Below are positions 19,930 to 20,781 of a stretch of 20,781 nucleotides of DNA, one piece after another. The stretch comes from JAKVJE01 sp047722305 (GTDB taxonomy: Bacteria > Actinomycetota > Actinomycetes > Actinomycetales > Microbacteriaceae), in assembly GCA_047722305.1 (NCBI GenBank), contig JBDNYM010000042.1, positions 1 to 20,781 of the forward strand, written 5' to 3'. The stretch's first letter is position 1; every line of letters begins with the position of its first letter. The notes beneath the pieces are model-generated. The model saw only the letters and a program-made list of their open reading frames with translations, made no database searches and was not told the origin of the DNA. A program made the translations under genes and the position numbers.

Positions 19930-20781
19930 ATGCACCAGTCCTCCCACGCTTCGCCATCCGCCCCGCCCGCCGCAGCCAGTGGGCCGTCCGCCGGCCCGGA
20001 GACGCCGACCCGCAACGACCGGCTCGACCGGCTGCCCTTCAACCGGGAGCACGTCCGCCTGCTCACCGCCTCCGGTCTGGGGTGGGCACTCGACGCCATG
20101 GATGTCGGCCTGATCTCGTACATCATGGTCGTGCTCGCCCGGCAATGGGCTCTCACTCCAGGCCAGGTGTCGGTGCTGGGCTCGATCGGCTTCGCCGGGA
20201 TGGCGCTGGGCGCCAGCATCGGCGGTCTGCTCGCCGATCGCGCCGGGCGGCGCAGCGTGTTCACCATCACCCTGATCGTGTACGGAATCGCCAACGGGCT
20301 CATGGCCCTGACGAACGGCCTGGCCGCGCTGCTGGTGCTCCGATTCTGCGTGGGCCTCGGGCTGGGGGCCGAGCTCCCCGTCGCCTCCACCCTGGTCAGC
20401 GAATTCGCTCCGAAACGCCTGCGCGGACGGATCGTGGTGCTGCTCGAATCGTTCTGGGCGGTGGGCTGGATCGCCGCCGCCGTCATCGGGAACTTCGTCG
20501 TCCCCCGCGGAGCGGCCGGCTGGCGCTGGGCCCTCCTCATCGGCGCCATCCCGACGCTCTACGCGATCGTGGCCCGGTTCCACCTGCCCGAGTCCGTGCG
20601 CTTCCTGGAGTCGCGGGGACGCGATGCGGACGCCGAGCGAGCGGTGCGAGCCTTCGAGCGTCCCAGCGGCATCGCCCCGGTGCCCTCGGCCCCCGCCCGT
20701 CCTCTGCCCCGGGGGGGCCCCCCCCCGGGGGTTGGGGGGCGGGGCCCCCCCCCCCCCCCCCCCCGGGGGGGGGGGGGGGGG
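19930..20781 (+). CDS. niaP: NiaP-like niacin transporter, MFS (partial, 3' end missing)
   Basis: This inner-membrane major facilitator transporter is predicted to import nicotinic acid or nicotinamide. About 257 residues are readable before the sequence degenerates near 20700. A proline-rich N-terminal tail is followed by GLGWALDAMDVGLISYIMVV, the loop motif GGLLADRAGRRSVF, RFCVGLGLGAELPVASTLVSE, RGRIVVLLESFWAVGW and FHLPESVRFLESRG. The DAMDVG, ELPVASTLVSE and VLLESFWA segments closely resemble the NiaP/YceI group. Six transmembrane segments are covered; the second half is off the contig. The gene follows a 3H regulator and its likely operator. The last ~75 bases of this frame are homopolymer and should not be translated. 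Confidence 0.85.
   Translation, partial: MHQSSHASPSAPPAAASGPSAGPETPTRNDRLDRLPFNREHVRLLTASGLGWALDAMDVGLISYIMVVLARQWALTPGQVSVLGSIGFAGMALGASIGGLLADRAGRRSVFTITLIVYGIANGLMALTNGLAALLVLRFCVGLGLGAELPVASTLVSEFAPKRLRGRIVVLLESFWAVGWIAAAVIGNFVVPRGAAGWRWALLIGAIPTLYAIVARFHLPESVRFLESRGRDADAERAVRAFERPSGIAPVPSAPARPLPRGGPPPGVGGRGPPPPPPRGGGGG
20707..20781. other. G/C homopolymer runs, likely sequencing or assembly artefact
   Basis: From about 20707 the sequence is almost only alternating runs of C and G, including more than twenty consecutive C and a terminal run of G. This is not codon-like and interrupts a conserved transporter gene. It fits degraded read quality at a contig end better than biology. Confidence 0.85.

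Noticed and set aside
1..20781. CRISPR array, prophage, biosynthetic cluster or defence island
   Set aside because: No regularly spaced repeats, integrase, phage structural genes, large synthases or known defence proteins were seen. The only toxin-antitoxin pair is yefM-yoeB.

Overview
The window is high-GC DNA with strong codon-position bias. The order pyk - pdtaR - polA - rpsA - coaE (90-1610, 11241-11882, 13165-15846, 17044-18507, 18641-19273) is a conserved actinobacterial backbone; the same order is known in Mycobacterium. An ANTAR response regulator, a Pol I lacking proofreading residues, a four-domain S1 and several leaderless promoters also indicate an actinomycete. The genus cannot be fixed from the sequence; a Propionibacteriales-type organism is a guess.

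Layout. 1-1653: the tail of an unidentified upstream gene, pyruvate kinase and its terminator. 1655-2206: a 0.6 kb gene-poor island holding two related ~108-bp elements with inverted-repeat ends and a separate long hairpin. 2257-11008: an accessory metabolic block with a uracil permease (uraA, minus), a zinc 2,3-butanediol/acetoin-type dehydrogenase (plus), a GntP permease with glycerate kinase (plus, operon), a threonine-aldolase-like PLP enzyme and a LysR regulator (both minus), and a MalY/PatB-type C-S lyase divergent from the LysR gene. 11101-11184: tRNA-Leu(CAA). 11241-12577: pdtaR, then a yefM-yoeB toxin-antitoxin module with a clear palindromic operator. 12600-18507: a hotdog thioesterase (minus), polA translationally coupled to a divergent thiL, and rpsA with its own promoter. 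18641-end: coaE, a 3H-domain niacin-type repressor and the start of a NiaP-like niacin transporter separated by a perfect 14-bp palindrome.

How the genes fit together. GntP plus glycerate kinase would import and phosphorylate glycerate, feeding lower glycolysis upstream of pyruvate kinase. The butanediol/acetoin dehydrogenase handles a pyruvate-derived redox couple. The 3H regulator and the transporter form a predicted niacin uptake circuit. polA, rpsA and coaE are housekeeping genes.

The points most worth a second look are: the paired miniature inverted-repeat elements and long hairpin after pyk; five genes whose start codon lies exactly 7 nt after a TANNNT -10 hexamer; the predicted NiaR and YefM operators; and the ThiL with an altered metal-binding motif. 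I found no clearly novel multi-gene system. The last ~75 bases are pure G/C homopolymer runs, almost certainly a sequencing or assembly artefact that truncates the final gene.
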